Shown here one piece after another: positions 17,726 through 26,335 of a stretch of 64,000 bases of DNA (position 1 is the stretch's first letter; every line of letters starts with the position of its first letter). The DNA lies in the NCBI RefSeq assembly GCF_021412585.1, contig NZ_JAKCMI010000032.1, forward strand, positions 40,936 through 104,935, written 5' to 3'. The translations under genes and the position numbers were made by a program. The stretch is from Halomonas alkalisoli (GTDB lineage Bacteria; Pseudomonadota; Gammaproteobacteria; Pseudomonadales; Halomonadaceae). The notes under the pieces were generated by a model that was given only the letters and a program-made list of their open reading frames with translations, did no database searches and was not told the DNA's origin.

Positions 17726-17773
17726 GCGCACACCACTCAAGCACCCCCTCTAATGGCCACCCTCCGCCACAGA

Positions 17774-17813
17774 CGACAGCGACCCCGCACCTTGCGGAGC
17801 GGGGTCGCTGTCG
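17774..17813. terminator. Bidirectional hairpin between recN and fur
   Basis: Perfect 15-bp inverted repeat CGACAGCGACCCCGC / GCGGGGTCGCTGTCG with a 10-nt loop, between convergent recN and fur. There is no marked T-run on either side, but position and strength suggest transcription ends here from both directions. Confidence 0.75.
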
Positions 17814-17843
17814 GGTCTGGAATCGGCGGGCCCTAGCGGCGTA

Positions 17844-18260
17844 TCAGGCGGAACCGCGAGGGCGCACGTAGAGCACCAGGGCGTGATCGACGAGCTCAAA
17901 GCCATGCTCCTCGGCGATCTCCTGCTGGCGCCGCTCGATGGTCTCGTCGAAGAACTCGATGATTTCACCGCTGTCCAGGCACACCATATGGTCATGGTGC
18001 TCTTCCTGGGAGATCTCGAACACGGCGTGGCCGCCATCGAAATTGTGGCGAGTCACCAAGCCCGCCGACTCGAACTGGGTCAGCACACGATAGACGGTGG
18101 CCAGGCCCACGTCTTCGCCGGCATCCAGCAGTGACTTGTACACATCCTCGGCGCTCAGGTGGTGCTGACCCGTGGCATTCTCGAGGATCTGCAGGATCTT
18201 CACGCGGGGCAAGGTGACCTTGAGGCCCGCCTTGCGCAGTTCATGGTTCTGGTCGGCCAT
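17844..18260 (-). CDS. fur: Ferric uptake regulator Fur
   Basis: Iron-responsive repressor of 138 residues, starting MADQNHELRKAGLKVTLPR at ATG 18260. The winged-helix DNA-binding domain includes the ATVYRVLTQFESAGLV recognition region. The dimerisation domain carries the metal-binding histidines in EEHHDHMVC. Where E. coli Fur has CxxC, this protein reads CLDS, so the second cysteine is missing, as in the Fur proteins of pseudomonads. It shares a 72-bp divergent promoter region with bamE, the standard gammaproteobacterial arrangement. Confidence 0.97.
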   Translation of the reverse strand: MADQNHELRKAGLKVTLPRVKILQILENATGQHHLSAEDVYKSLLDAGEDVGLATVYRVLTQFESAGLVTRHNFDGGHAVFEISQEEHHDHMVCLDSGEIIEFFDETIERRQQEIAEEHGFELVDHALVLYVRPRGSA

Positions 18261-18332
18261 GTTCGCTCTTCGCAGTATCAGGTAGGGTCGGGTATGATCG
18301 ACCGAATCCACGATAGTGAAGAACGGACCCAA

Positions 18333-18818
18333 ATGCAAAAGCTGATCAAGACCGCCACTCTTATCCTCGCCCTGACCCTGGTCAGCGGCTGTGTGTACAA
18401 GCGCGACCTGGCCCAGGGTAATTACATTACCGAGGGCATGGTCGAACAGCTGCAGCCCGGCATGAACCGCGACCAGGTCGTGGGAGTCCTGGGGCGCCCG
18501 CTGCTGGAAGCGCCCTTCGACGCCAACCAGTGGGACTACATCTTCCGGCTCGACGAGGCCTATGGCGGCGTCCAGCAGCGTCGAGTGACGCTGACCTTCG
18601 ACGGCGATCGGCTGGTCAACGTCCAGCAGGAAGGCGACTTCTCCGAGGATATCCAGCTCCGTACCCAGGATGATGTCGGCCCCCCCGTCGAAGGCGCCAG
18701 CCCCATGGACGATTTGCCGGAGACCCAGCCACAAACCGCTCCCCGCTCCGAGCCGGATGCAGGCGGCACCCTGCCGCAGGGTGGCGAGCCGGCTTCGACC
18801 GAGCCGCTCGCGCTCTAA
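18333..18818 (+). CDS. bamE: Outer membrane assembly lipoprotein BamE (OmlA/SmpA)
   Basis: Lipoprotein subunit of the BAM complex that inserts beta-barrel proteins in the outer membrane. The 161-residue precursor begins MQKLIKTATLILALTLVSGC, with a lipobox LVSGC whose Cys20 would be lipidated. The SmpA/OmlA domain follows, with the pattern YITEGMVEQLQPGMNRDQVV and GVLGRPLLEAPFDANQWDYIF. A Pro/Glu-rich tail of about 50 residues extends beyond the E. coli protein (113 residues). It is divergent from fur. Confidence 0.95.
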   Translation: MQKLIKTATLILALTLVSGCVYKRDLAQGNYITEGMVEQLQPGMNRDQVVGVLGRPLLEAPFDANQWDYIFRLDEAYGGVQQRRVTLTFDGDRLVNVQQEGDFSEDIQLRTQDDVGPPVEGASPMDDLPETQPQTAPRSEPDAGGTLPQGGEPASTEPLAL

Positions 18819-18841
18819 ACCAGCCAGCACGCCCCCCTAGC

Positions 18842-18865
18842 ACGCCCCGGCCAAGTCCGGGGCGT
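18842..18865 (+). terminator. Terminator downstream of bamE
   Basis: Hairpin ACGCCCCGG / CCGGGGCGT with a 6-nt loop, followed by CATTGTTTG. It lies 23 bp after the bamE stop. Confidence 0.75.
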
Positions 18866-18972
18866 CATTGTTTGCTGCGCGCCCGCTCGGCCACTTTCCC
18901 TTCCATCAGATACACGAATCTTAGCCAAAAGTCTTAGTCGGCATGAATTGACAGGCTATCGATTTGGCGTAA

Positions 18973-18986
18973 TGTTAACGATAACA
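18973..18986. promoter_or_regulatory. Predicted LacI-family operator 1 (TRAP transporter promoter)
   Basis: TGTTAACGATAACA, a near-perfect inverted repeat with the central CG typical of LacI-family operators. Three similar sites lie upstream of other genes in this cluster (22416, 23602, 27123). It lies about 130 nt before dctQ in the 295-bp gap after bamE, which holds no gene. Confidence 0.72.
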
Positions 18987-19114
18987 CACGGACTAGGCCA
19001 AGCTCTGCACCGCAGCAAAAGGTATGCCCCTGCATCTGCCAGATTTACGGGTGCGTTTACATCGATGAATGTCATCAATAGACGGCAAGCGTCTACTTGA
19101 TCGGGAGGTAGGAG

Positions 19115-19609
19115 ATGGGCGTGCTGCGATTACTCTGGCGAATCATCGATGTCGTGATGGCGGCGCTGCTCTTCGGCATGATCCTGCTGGTATTCACGAA
19201 TGTCGTGTTGCGATATGGATTTTCCTCGGGACTTCGGCCTTCGGTAGAACTGTCACGCCTTGGCTTGGTCTGGCTCGTGATGCTTGGAGCCGCCGTTGTA
19301 CTTCGCCGTAACGAGCACCTGGCCGTAACTGAATTCAGCGTAGCGCTGTTCCCACGCGCGGTCCCCATCCTGAAACGCCTCAGTTATGTAATCATTACAA
19401 TTACCATGCTCATGCTGTTCTGGGGCTCATTCAAGCAGATGAATGCAAACTGGGCCAATACTTCACAGCTTACCGGGTTGCCCTCCGCACTCTTCTATCT
19501 CGCTGGCGTAATATCCGGGGCAATAATGGTGTTTATCGCGGCCGTCCGCATCTGGAACCCGGATGCCCTTTGCGATAGGGATGACGAGCATGAGGGAACG
19601 CATCTATGA
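19115..19609 (+). CDS. TRAP transporter small permease subunit (DctQ-like)
   Basis: Small membrane subunit of a tripartite ATP-independent periplasmic transporter, 164 residues with four hydrophobic segments (about 10-32, 48-64, 90-110, 128-148). The DctQ family pattern VFTNVVLRYGF and RRNEHLAV is visible. A strong Shine-Dalgarno run (GGGAGGTAGGAG) precedes the ATG. Its stop overlaps the start of the large permease (ATGA). The cluster context suggests uptake of a sugar acid such as idonate or gluconate. Confidence 0.9.
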   Translation: MGVLRLLWRIIDVVMAALLFGMILLVFTNVVLRYGFSSGLRPSVELSRLGLVWLVMLGAAVVLRRNEHLAVTEFSVALFPRAVPILKRLSYVIITITMLMLFWGSFKQMNANWANTSQLTGLPSALFYLAGVISGAIMVFIAAVRIWNPDALCDRDDEHEGTHL

Positions 19610-20886
19610 CTCTCGTTCTCTTTCTCGGTGTTCTGATCGGGTCAATTCTTCTCGGGCTGCCGGTCGCTTTCGCACTGCTCTTTGCCGCCATCGCGCTGAT
19701 GCTGCAAATGGGGCTTTTCAGTGCGGACATACTCGCGCAATCGCTCATCAACGGAGTCGACAGTTTCCCGCTATTGGCGATCCCCTTCTTTCTAGTCGCA
19801 GGTGAGGTCATGTCAGTCGGCGGACTGTCGCAGCGGATCGTCCGAATGGCAACGGTGATGGTTGGGCATCGGAAGGGGGGCCTTGGTTACGTGGCCGTCC
19901 TCACCGCGATCCTGATTGCCGGCCTATCGGGTTCTGCCGTGGCGGATGCTGCAGCACTGGTGGCCATTCTCTATCCCATGATGAAAAAGGCGGGCTACCC
20001 CGAGGGCTCGTCCATGGGGCTCCTCGCCTCGGGCGGCATCATTGCACCAGTGATCCCACCATCACTGCCATTGATCTTGATCGGCGTTGCCGGGAATATC
20101 TCGATCAAGAATCTGTTTTTGGGTGGTATCGCACCCGGCATCATGATGGGTGCGACGCTGATGCTGGTCTGGGGCTGGCTGATGCGAAAAGAAAATCTCG
20201 ATGTCATGGAGAAGGCCAGCGGGGCCGAGCGTCTTACCGCCCTCCGCGATGGAATCTGGGCTCTCTTGCTGCCTGTCATCATTATCGGTGGCATCCGCTT
20301 CGGCATTTTCACTCCAACCGAGGCCGCAGTAGTCGCAGCGGTCTATGCAATCTTGGTATCAGTGGTCATCTATCGCGAGATGAGCTGGCGACTATTCGCA
20401 AAAATCCTCATCAATGCGAGCCGATCCACGGCGATGGTGATGTTCCTGGTGGGCTGCGCCATGGTTGCAGCCTGGCTGATCACGGTGGCGCAACTTCCAC
20501 AACAGCTGGCCCTCCTTCTTGGGCCGCTCGTGGAAAACCCGCGGCTTCTCATGCTGGTCATCATGCTGATCGTGCTTGCCGTCGGCATGGTGATGGACCT
20601 CGCACCGACGGTGTTGATCCTGGTTCCACTGCTGATGCCGGTCGTCCAGCTGGCAGGTATCGACCCGGTCTACTTCGGCCTGATGTTCGTCATCAATACT
20701 TCCATCGGTCTGCTCACCCCTCCCGTTGGCAATGTCCTGAACGTGGTCTGCGGCGTCAGCCGCGTGCCAATGTCAGTAGCCGTGAAGGGCGTGTTGCCCT
20801 TCATCTCCGCCTACCTTGCACTTCTGCTCGTTTTCATCCTGGTGCCGGAGCTTATTACCGTCCCGATGAACTGGTTCATCGGATAA
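19606..20886 (+). CDS. TRAP transporter large permease subunit (DctM-like)
   Basis: Sodium-coupled translocating subunit, 426 residues with about 12-13 hydrophobic segments. DctM-family motifs seen are LLGLPVAFALLFAAIALML at the N-terminus, GLSGSAVADAAALVAILYPMM, and the proline-rich re-entrant element GGIIAPVIPPSLPLI. A second re-entrant element near the C-terminus is INTSIGLLTPPVGNVLNVV. It overlaps dctQ by 4 bp and is followed after 17 bp by the binding-protein gene. Confidence 0.95.
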   Translation: MTLVLFLGVLIGSILLGLPVAFALLFAAIALMLQMGLFSADILAQSLINGVDSFPLLAIPFFLVAGEVMSVGGLSQRIVRMATVMVGHRKGGLGYVAVLTAILIAGLSGSAVADAAALVAILYPMMKKAGYPEGSSMGLLASGGIIAPVIPPSLPLILIGVAGNISIKNLFLGGIAPGIMMGATLMLVWGWLMRKENLDVMEKASGAERLTALRDGIWALLLPVIIIGGIRFGIFTPTEAAVVAAVYAILVSVVIYREMSWRLFAKILINASRSTAMVMFLVGCAMVAAWLITVAQLPQQLALLLGPLVENPRLLMLVIMLIVLAVGMVMDLAPTVLILVPLLMPVVQLAGIDPVYFGLMFVINTSIGLLTPPVGNVLNVVCGVSRVPMSVAVKGVLPFISAYLALLLVFILVPELITVPMNWFIG

Positions 20887-20903
20887 CCTGAAGGAGAAAT
20901 TCC

Positions 20904-21884
20904 ATGTCCTTATCGTTCCGTAGCTTCAGCCTGGCAGCCATTCTCGCGACTGGCATGGCCACCACCGCTTATGCCCAGACCACGCTCAGGTTCGCACACC
21001 CCGTCCCGGAGAGCGATCCGCAGCACGTCATGGCCCTGTACTTTGCCGAAGAGCTTGAAAAGCGCACCGATGGCGCGCTGATCGTTCAGATCTTCCCGAA
21101 CGGACAGCTGGGCAACGACGCTCAGATGATCGACGGTGCGCGCTCGGGGATCATCGATATGACGATGGTGGGTACAAACAACCTCACCGGCCTCATTCCG
21201 GATGTCGGTGCCTTCGAACTGCCCTTCATGTTTCCCACCCGCGAGACCGCTTACAGAGTTCTGGACGGCGAAGTCGGGGAAATGATCAGCGGCCAGTTCG
21301 AGCAGCACGGGCTGAAGTCCCTCGGCTTTCCCGAGAACGGTTATCGAAACATGACGAACAACCGTGGACCGATCATGACGCCGGAAGATGTCAAGGGCCT
21401 GCAAATGCGGGTCAACAACTCCAGGGCGCTGAACGACATGTTTGCGTCCCTCGGTGCGGCGCCCCAGCAGCTCCCAGTAGCAGAGCTTTACACGGCGCTG
21501 GAAACCGGCGTCGTCGATAGCCAAGACCACCCGATTGCAGTGACATTATCGTTCAAGTTCTACGAGGTTCAAGATTATCTGAGTCTGACTCAGCACGCCT
21601 ATTCGGCGCTGGCCTTCTTCATGAACCTCAACAAATTCAACGGTCTCTCGCCTGAGCATCAGGAGATCCTGCTGGCAACGGCGAAGGACGCCGTGGACAT
21701 GCAGCGTGAGCTTTCTATCACGAAAGAAGACGAGATGATCTCTACTCTCAGGGCATCAGGCATGGAAGTGAACGACAACGTCGACGGAGCGGCTTTCCAG
21801 GAGGCGACCAAGAGCGTCTGGACCAACTTCACGGATGCGAACGGTGATGCGGTCGTGAACGCCATTCTCGAGGCATCGCAGTAA
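20904..21884 (+). CDS. TRAP transporter substrate-binding protein (DctP-like)
   Basis: Periplasmic solute-binding subunit of 326 residues. A signal peptide with likely cleavage after AYA (residue 24) is followed by TTLRFAHPVPESDPQH. The DctP family region MRVNNSRALNDMFASLGAAPQQLP, with the conserved arginine that binds the substrate carboxylate, and YTALETGVVDSQDHPI are visible. The carboxylate-binding arginine fits a sugar-acid substrate. It is the third gene of the Q-M-P operon, with AAGGAG upstream of its ATG. Confidence 0.94.
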   Translation: MSLSFRSFSLAAILATGMATTAYAQTTLRFAHPVPESDPQHVMALYFAEELEKRTDGALIVQIFPNGQLGNDAQMIDGARSGIIDMTMVGTNNLTGLIPDVGAFELPFMFPTRETAYRVLDGEVGEMISGQFEQHGLKSLGFPENGYRNMTNNRGPIMTPEDVKGLQMRVNNSRALNDMFASLGAAPQQLPVAELYTALETGVVDSQDHPIAVTLSFKFYEVQDYLSLTQHAYSALAFFMNLNKFNGLSPEHQEILLATAKDAVDMQRELSITKEDEMISTLRASGMEVNDNVDGAAFQEATKSVWTNFTDANGDAVVNAILEASQ

Positions 21885-21989
21885 CGGCGTCAGCCAAGTG
21901 ATGCCCCAACCCTAGTCCGGCTTTACGGTCAAGCAAAGGGGCGAAGCCTACCAGGCCAAGAGAAAAACGAGGAAGTTTCCAAGGGCAAT

Positions 21990-22030
21990 CGGTCCTGATG
22001 CCGTAACGTAATACCGCGGCGTCAGGACCG
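21990..22030. terminator. Hairpin after the TRAP operon
   Basis: A 14-bp inverted repeat CGGTCCTGATGCCG / CGGCGTCAGGACCG (one G-U pair) lies between the convergent TRAP operon and the next minus-strand gene. There is no clear T-run, but its position suggests shared termination. Confidence 0.6.
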
Positions 22031-22054
22031 GTGGTGAGTAAGCCAACCTCGATT

Positions 22055-22372
22055 TCAGAGACGCTCATAGATGATGTGATGGTGCTGACCTTCGTACAGG
22101 TGCTGAACCGACTCGAGTGCTTCCACCGCCGCCTCACGGCGGGACGACACCAGGGCCTCCTCGAGATGGGCAAGCGACGGGTAGTCGATCTCTTGGACCA
22201 GGAACACATCGGCGCCCGGTGGCTCGGCCTCGCACGGACGATAGACGCGAACCTCCACGGCATGCAGCATCTGTGTCCAGGCAGGCACCAGCCGCTCCTT
22301 CACCGCCGAGTAGAACTCCGCCTCATGGCCCGGCTTGACTCGCCCCTTGAAGATGGCACTTCTGGTAAACAT
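22055..22372 (-). CDS. Small dimeric ferredoxin-like barrel protein (paralogue A), function unknown
   Basis: A 105-residue protein beginning MFTRSAIFKGRVKPGHEAEF. It shares a pattern with the product at 23679-24020 (GxVKPG, F, E-x-LVP-x-W, VxEVRV, PS, EAL-S) and looks like a dimeric alpha+beta barrel of the EthD/antibiotic-monooxygenase/mutarotase type. No catalytic residue can be named. A predicted LacI-type operator lies 44 nt upstream (22416), so it belongs to the sugar-acid regulon. A role as a sugar mutarotase or lactone-handling protein is possible but is only inference. Confidence 0.7.
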   Translation of the reverse strand: MFTRSAIFKGRVKPGHEAEFYSAVKERLVPAWTQMLHAVEVRVYRPCEAEPPGADVFLVQEIDYPSLAHLEEALVSSRREAAVEALESVQHLYEGQHHHIIYERL

Positions 22373-22415
22373 CGTTGGTTACCCCTGTTGATGATGGAGC
22401 ATTGCCAGGCGGGCA

Positions 22416-22429
22416 TGCTATCGTTAACA
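22416..22429. promoter_or_regulatory. Predicted LacI-family operator 2
   Basis: TGCTATCGTTAACA, one mismatch from TGTTATCGTTAACA. It lies between the divergent genes for barrel protein A and the LacI regulator and so may control both, including autoregulation. Confidence 0.72.
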
Positions 22430-22529
22430 TGCCGTATTGTCGAGTTTCCAGCTCCAGCCGTTTGACCTGTCTATCATCCGGAACGTGTCGAGTCTGGCAG
22501 GATAGCCTTTTGTGCAGGAGGAGCCGAGA

Positions 22530-23549
22530 TTGGCCAAGCCAAACATGAAGGACGTGGCTCGAGCGGCGAATGTCTCTCCCATGACGGTATCGCGCGCCTT
22601 CAAGCAATCCGCCACCGTGAGCGATGCCACGCGCGAAAGAATCATGAAGATCGCCGAAGAGATGGGTTATGTCTTTGACAGCACGGCATCCAACCTGCGC
22701 TCACAGAAGACCGGCTTCATCGCGGTCATCGTCCCGACCATCAACAATGCCAACTTCGCCGATACCGTTCGGGCCATGTCGGAGGGGTTACGCACCCAGG
22801 ACCTGCAGATCCTTCTCGGCTATACCGATTACGACATACAGGAAGAGGAGCGGCTCATCGAGCAGCTCCTGCAGCGCCGCCCGGAAGCCATTACCCTGAC
22901 CGGAGGAAAGCATACGCCACGGGCACGTCGGCTGCTCCTCAATGCCGGCATCCCGGTCGTCGAGACCTGGGATCTTCCCCCGGACCCCATCGGTCATGCC
23001 GTCGGCTTCTCCAATGCCGCGGCGGGCCGGTTGATGCTCGAGCACTTCGTGGCCAGAGGGTATCGCCGCATAGGCTTCATCGGAGGCGATGAATCACGCG
23101 ACTCCCGCGGTCTCGAGCGCCGTTATGGCTTCATCCGCGCTCTTGCCGAGCATGGCCTGGACACCACACGCCTGGTCGCCTCTGGCCCCCCGCCCATCTC
23201 CATGCATGAAGGGGCCATGTCCATGCGCGAGCTTCTGGAGAAGTGGCCGGATACCGAGGCGGTGATGTGTGTGTCGGACCTGTCCGCCTTTGGGGCACTG
23301 ACCGAATGTCAGCGCAGAGGAATCGATGTTCCCGGTCAGATCGCGATCGGTGGCTTTGGTGCCTACGATATCGCCGAGCACTGTGTACCGGCCTTGACCA
23401 CCATCGATGCGAACGCCGCCGAGATCGGCAGGCAAACCGCCAAGGTGTTGCTGGAGCATCGTCACGCCATGGCCGGCAAGAAGCCCTTTGAGTTCCCTCA
23501 ACGGATCATTCAACTGACACCGACACTACTTCCCAGAGAAACGACCTGA
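22530..23549 (+). CDS. LacI-family transcriptional regulator (GntR/IdnR-like)
   Basis: Repressor-type regulator of 339 residues. The N-terminal helix-turn-helix reads MKDVARAANVSPMTVSRAF, with the hinge region STASNLRSQKTGFIAVIVP. The periplasmic-binding-like effector domain contains RGYRRIGFIGGD and CVSDLSAFGAL. The start is taken as TTG 22530, because AGGAGG lies about 8 nt upstream and gives the usual short lead before the HTH. An in-frame GTG at 22512 is an alternative. Its neighbours process idonate and gluconate, so it probably senses one of these; four matching operators surround it. Confidence 0.93.
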   Translation: MAKPNMKDVARAANVSPMTVSRAFKQSATVSDATRERIMKIAEEMGYVFDSTASNLRSQKTGFIAVIVPTINNANFADTVRAMSEGLRTQDLQILLGYTDYDIQEEERLIEQLLQRRPEAITLTGGKHTPRARRLLLNAGIPVVETWDLPPDPIGHAVGFSNAAAGRLMLEHFVARGYRRIGFIGGDESRDSRGLERRYGFIRALAEHGLDTTRLVASGPPPISMHEGAMSMRELLEKWPDTEAVMCVSDLSAFGALTECQRRGIDVPGQIAIGGFGAYDIAEHCVPALTTIDANAAEIGRQTAKVLLEHRHAMAGKKPFEFPQRIIQLTPTLLPRETT

Positions 23550-23601
23550 CCATCGCGCCATGGTGACAACCATCCTCATGGAGATGTTTTTTACCCACGA
23601 A

Positions 23602-23615
23602 AGTTATCGTTAACA
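23602..23615. promoter_or_regulatory. Predicted LacI-family operator 3
   Basis: AGTTATCGTTAACA, one mismatch from the consensus, 63 nt upstream of the gene for barrel protein B and downstream of the regulator. Confidence 0.72.
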
Positions 23616-23678
23616 TAAACAATATTGGCCGCCTCTCCACCCACCCCGACAAACAGCCCATAGAACAAGGAACCGATC

Positions 23679-24020
23679 ATGTATATCCGCTGTGCTTTTT
23701 TCCGGGGCCATGTGAAACCCGGTTGCCAGGCAACCTTTGACTCTCACATCCAGGAGCATCTGGTCCCGCTCTGGACACGCTTCCCCCATGTGCAGGAAGT
23801 CCGTGTGCTGCACGAGGTCGAGAGCGACAGTGCCGACACGCATCTGGAGATGGTCCTGGCCATGCGTTTCCCCTCACGGGAAGCGATCGCCGAGGCACTC
23901 GACTCGGCCACCCGCTACGAGAGCCGTGAGGCATCGAAGCGCCTGTTCGAACTCTTCGACGGCGATGTCTTCCACACGGTCTTTTCGGCGGACCAGTTCC
24001 CCCTGCCTGCCGGGGGATGA
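23679..24020 (+). CDS. Small dimeric ferredoxin-like barrel protein (paralogue B), function unknown
   Basis: A 113-residue protein beginning MYIRCAFFRGHVKPGCQATF. It aligns by eye with the product at 22055-22372 over its whole length, including HLVPLWTRFPHVQEVRVL and the closing LFDGDVFHTVFS. Like that protein it lies directly behind a predicted LacI-type operator. It fits the dimeric alpha/beta barrel superfamily, but no enzyme activity can be assigned. The two paralogues sit on either side of the regulator in opposite orientations. Confidence 0.7.
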   Translation: MYIRCAFFRGHVKPGCQATFDSHIQEHLVPLWTRFPHVQEVRVLHEVESDSADTHLEMVLAMRFPSREAIAEALDSATRYESREASKRLFELFDGDVFHTVFSADQFPLPAGG

Positions 24021-24046
24021 GCCCAGCAGCCCGTGCGGAATGCAAG

Positions 24047-24077
24047 CGAGGCATGGAAGGGATTCCATGCCTCGTTT
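24047..24077. terminator. Terminator between barrel protein B and SDR genes
   Basis: Perfect 12-bp stem CGAGGCATGGAA / TTCCATGCCTCG with a 4-nt loop and a TTT tail on the plus strand. It separates convergent genes and could work in both directions. Confidence 0.82.
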
Positions 24078-24110
24078 CTCATTGGGCCTGCCTGGCCGGG
24101 TCCTACCCGT

Positions 24111-24860
24111 TCAGCCACGGCCGATATACGGCATGTTGGTGGCCATCACGGTCATGAATTGCACATTGGCCTCCCGCGGCAGGGAGGCCATGTGGTACAC
24201 CGCATCCGCCACGTGCTGGACATCCATCACCGGCTCGACCGTGAGGCGGCCATCCGCCTGGGGCACGCCCTTCTTCATGGCCTCGGTCATGTCGGAGGCC
24301 GCGTTGCCGATGTCGATCTGGCCGCAGGCGATGCCATGCTTGCGACCATCCAGGGAGATCGTCTTCGTCAAGCCGGTGATCGCATGCTTGGATGCCGTAT
24401 AGGCGGCCGAACCGATCCTTGGCACATAGGCCGAGATCGAGCCGTTGTTGATGATCCTTCCGCCTTTCGGCTGCTGCGAGCGCATCATACGGAAGGCGCC
24501 CCGGGCGATCAGGAAGGCGCCATCCAGGTTGACCGACAGCACGTTGCGCCAGTCCTGCCAGTCGATATCGCCGATTTCAGTGGCCGGCAGGCTGGTACCG
24601 GCATTGTTGAAGACCACGTCCAGACGCCCGAAGGTCTCGGAAATTCGAGAAAACAAGGCATCCACGCTGTCCGGGTCGCACACATCACAGGCCACGGCCA
24701 GTGCCGTGTCCGGGTAGCGCGCGGCCAGCGCTTCCAGCTTGTCGAGCCGGCGCGCCGCCAGCACGACGCTGGCCCCACCGGCCAGGAAGGTCTCGGCCGT
24801 TGCCTTGCCGATCCCCTGGCTGGCACCCGTCACCAGCACTATCTGTTGTCGTTGTTGCAT
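24111..24860 (-). CDS. Short-chain dehydrogenase/reductase
   Basis: NAD(P)-dependent oxidoreductase of the classical SDR type, 249 residues. The cofactor motif is TGASQGIG near residues 11-18, the NNAG motif is present (FNNAGTSLP), and the catalytic Ser-Tyr-Lys set is seen in NNGSISAYV and YTASK. Substrate is not evident. Its place in the idonate/gluconate cluster suggests a keto-sugar acid. It lies 66 bp downstream of the GarR-like gene on the same strand and may share its transcript. Confidence 0.88.
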   Translation of the reverse strand: MQQRQQIVLVTGASQGIGKATAETFLAGGASVVLAARRLDKLEALAARYPDTALAVACDVCDPDSVDALFSRISETFGRLDVVFNNAGTSLPATEIGDIDWQDWRNVLSVNLDGAFLIARGAFRMMRSQQPKGGRIINNGSISAYVPRIGSAAYTASKHAITGLTKTISLDGRKHGIACGQIDIGNAASDMTEAMKKGVPQADGRLTVEPVMDVQHVADAVYHMASLPREANVQFMTVMATNMPYIGRG

Positions 24861-24926
24861 GGGTACGCTCTCCGTATTGATCTGGGCTGAGACATCATAG
24901 GTGTGATTCCAGCTCGCGCCTGGCCG

Positions 24927-25802
24927 TCAAGGCAGCGTTCGCTTGAACAGCTCCATCAGGGCTGCCTGATCCTCGCCACCCAGCCCCTGGGCAGTCAGCA
25001 GCCGGTGAATCTCGTCACACAGCGACGTCAGGGGCATGGCGGTCTGGGTGGCCCGCGCCAGGTCCATCACCGCGTCGAGATCCTTGACCATGTTGTCGAT
25101 CCGGCCGGTGCGACGGTAATCCCGGGTAGCGAAACGCGGCATGTACTCCTGGAGTATCGCGCTGTCGGCTCGGCCCCCCTTGAGTGCCATGGGAATCTTT
25201 TCGGCATCTACTCCGGCATTCAGCGCCAGCTGGGTCGCCTCCGCCACGGCCAGGAAGCCCAGGCCGCACAGCACCTGGTTGACCAGCTTGGTGGTCTGCC
25301 CCGTGCCGACGGGCCCCATGTGGGTGAAGTTGGTGGCGACATGTTGCAGCAGCCGGTGGGCATCCGTCACGTCCTGCTCGCTGCCGCCGGCCATCAGGGT
25401 CAGTTCGCCGATGAGTGCCTTGGGGGCCCCACCCGACAGGGGGGAATCCACCCAGCGCAACTGTTTCTCGGCAGCCTCGGCGGCGAGCTCACGAGTAGCC
25501 CCCGGGTCGATGGAGGACATGTCGATCAGCAGGGTGCCGGCGCGCGCGCCCATGGCGACACCGGCCTCTCCGAACACCGCCATCCGTATGATCCGTGGCG
25601 AATTCAGGCTGAGCACCACGTAATCCGCGCCGGCGGCCGCATCGGCCGCCGTGCTGGCCGAAGCGGCCCCCTTGGCGACCAGTTCGGCGACCCGCTCCTG
25701 GTCCAGATCGAAGACATGCAGGGTGTTGCCGGTTTCCAGGAGGCGAGTGCCGATCGCTCCTCCCATCACTCCTGCGCCGATCAGCGCGACGTTATGGGTC
25801 AT
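24927..25802 (-). CDS. NAD-binding beta-hydroxyacid dehydrogenase (GarR/MmsB-like)
   Basis: A 291-residue protein of the 3-hydroxyisobutyrate/tartronate-semialdehyde reductase family. The Rossmann motif is GAGVMGGAIG at residues 9-18, the substrate-binding motif is DSPLSGGAPKA, and the catalytic lysine lies in GTGQTTKLVNQ. It may reduce a semialdehyde or oxidise a 3-hydroxy sugar acid. Its start overlaps the gluconokinase stop (ATGA), which places it in the idnO-gntK operon. Confidence 0.88.
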   Translation of the reverse strand: MTHNVALIGAGVMGGAIGTRLLETGNTLHVFDLDQERVAELVAKGAASASTAADAAAGADYVVLSLNSPRIIRMAVFGEAGVAMGARAGTLLIDMSSIDPGATRELAAEAAEKQLRWVDSPLSGGAPKALIGELTLMAGGSEQDVTDAHRLLQHVATNFTHMGPVGTGQTTKLVNQVLCGLGFLAVAEATQLALNAGVDAEKIPMALKGGRADSAILQEYMPRFATRDYRRTGRIDNMVKDLDAVMDLARATQTAMPLTSLCDEIHRLLTAQGLGGEDQAALMELFKRTLP

Positions 25803-26335
25803 GACTTGTCTCCTTCGAGAAGGGTGGTGATTTCCCGGACAATCCGCTCGAGCGGCTGGCCGATGGAGATCGTCACCGCGAATTCGTCCACCGCGGGGGG
25901 CTCCAGCGCCTCGAACTGGCTTTGCAGCAGTGCCGGGGGCATGAAGTGTCCGCTGCGCGCAGCCATGCGTTCGGCGATCAACTCCGGGCTGCCATCCAGA
26001 TGCAGAAACAGCACGGGCGCCTGCGCCACTCGGGTGATGTGATCGCGATAGCTGCGCTTGAGCGCCGAGCAGCCAATGAGGGTGGCGTCGGAGGCGGTGC
26101 GTAACCGCTCCCCCACAACGCTCAGCCAGGGCCAGCGGTCGTCGTCCGTCAGGGGCTGGCCTCTCGACATCTTGGCGACGTTCGCGGCGGGGTGCAGGTC
26201 GTCACCGTCGATATAGATACCCCCCAGCGACAGGGCGAGCGCCGCACCCACCGAGGTCTTGCCGCAGCCGGAAACTCCCATCAGCACGACCCGCTGCCTG
26301 GCCTCAGAGTGAGATAGTGATGCCGCCGTCGACAT
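25799..26335 (-). CDS. Gluconokinase (GntK/IdnK)
   Basis: Phosphorylates D-gluconate to 6-phosphogluconate, feeding the Entner-Doudoroff or pentose-phosphate route. The 178-residue product has P-loop GVSGCGKTS, the gluconate-kinase block DGDDLHPAANVAKMSRGQPL and TDDDRWPWL, and SALKRSYRD with the conserved SALK motif. ATG 26335 lies inside the end of idnO (32-bp overlap), so the genes are tightly coupled. Length matches E. coli GntK/IdnK (175-187). Confidence 0.94.
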   Translation of the reverse strand: MSTAASLSHSEARQRVVLMGVSGCGKTSVGAALALSLGGIYIDGDDLHPAANVAKMSRGQPLTDDDRWPWLSVVGERLRTASDATLIGCSALKRSYRDHITRVAQAPVLFLHLDGSPELIAERMAARSGHFMPPALLQSQFEALEPPAVDEFAVTISIGQPLERIVREITTLLEGDKS

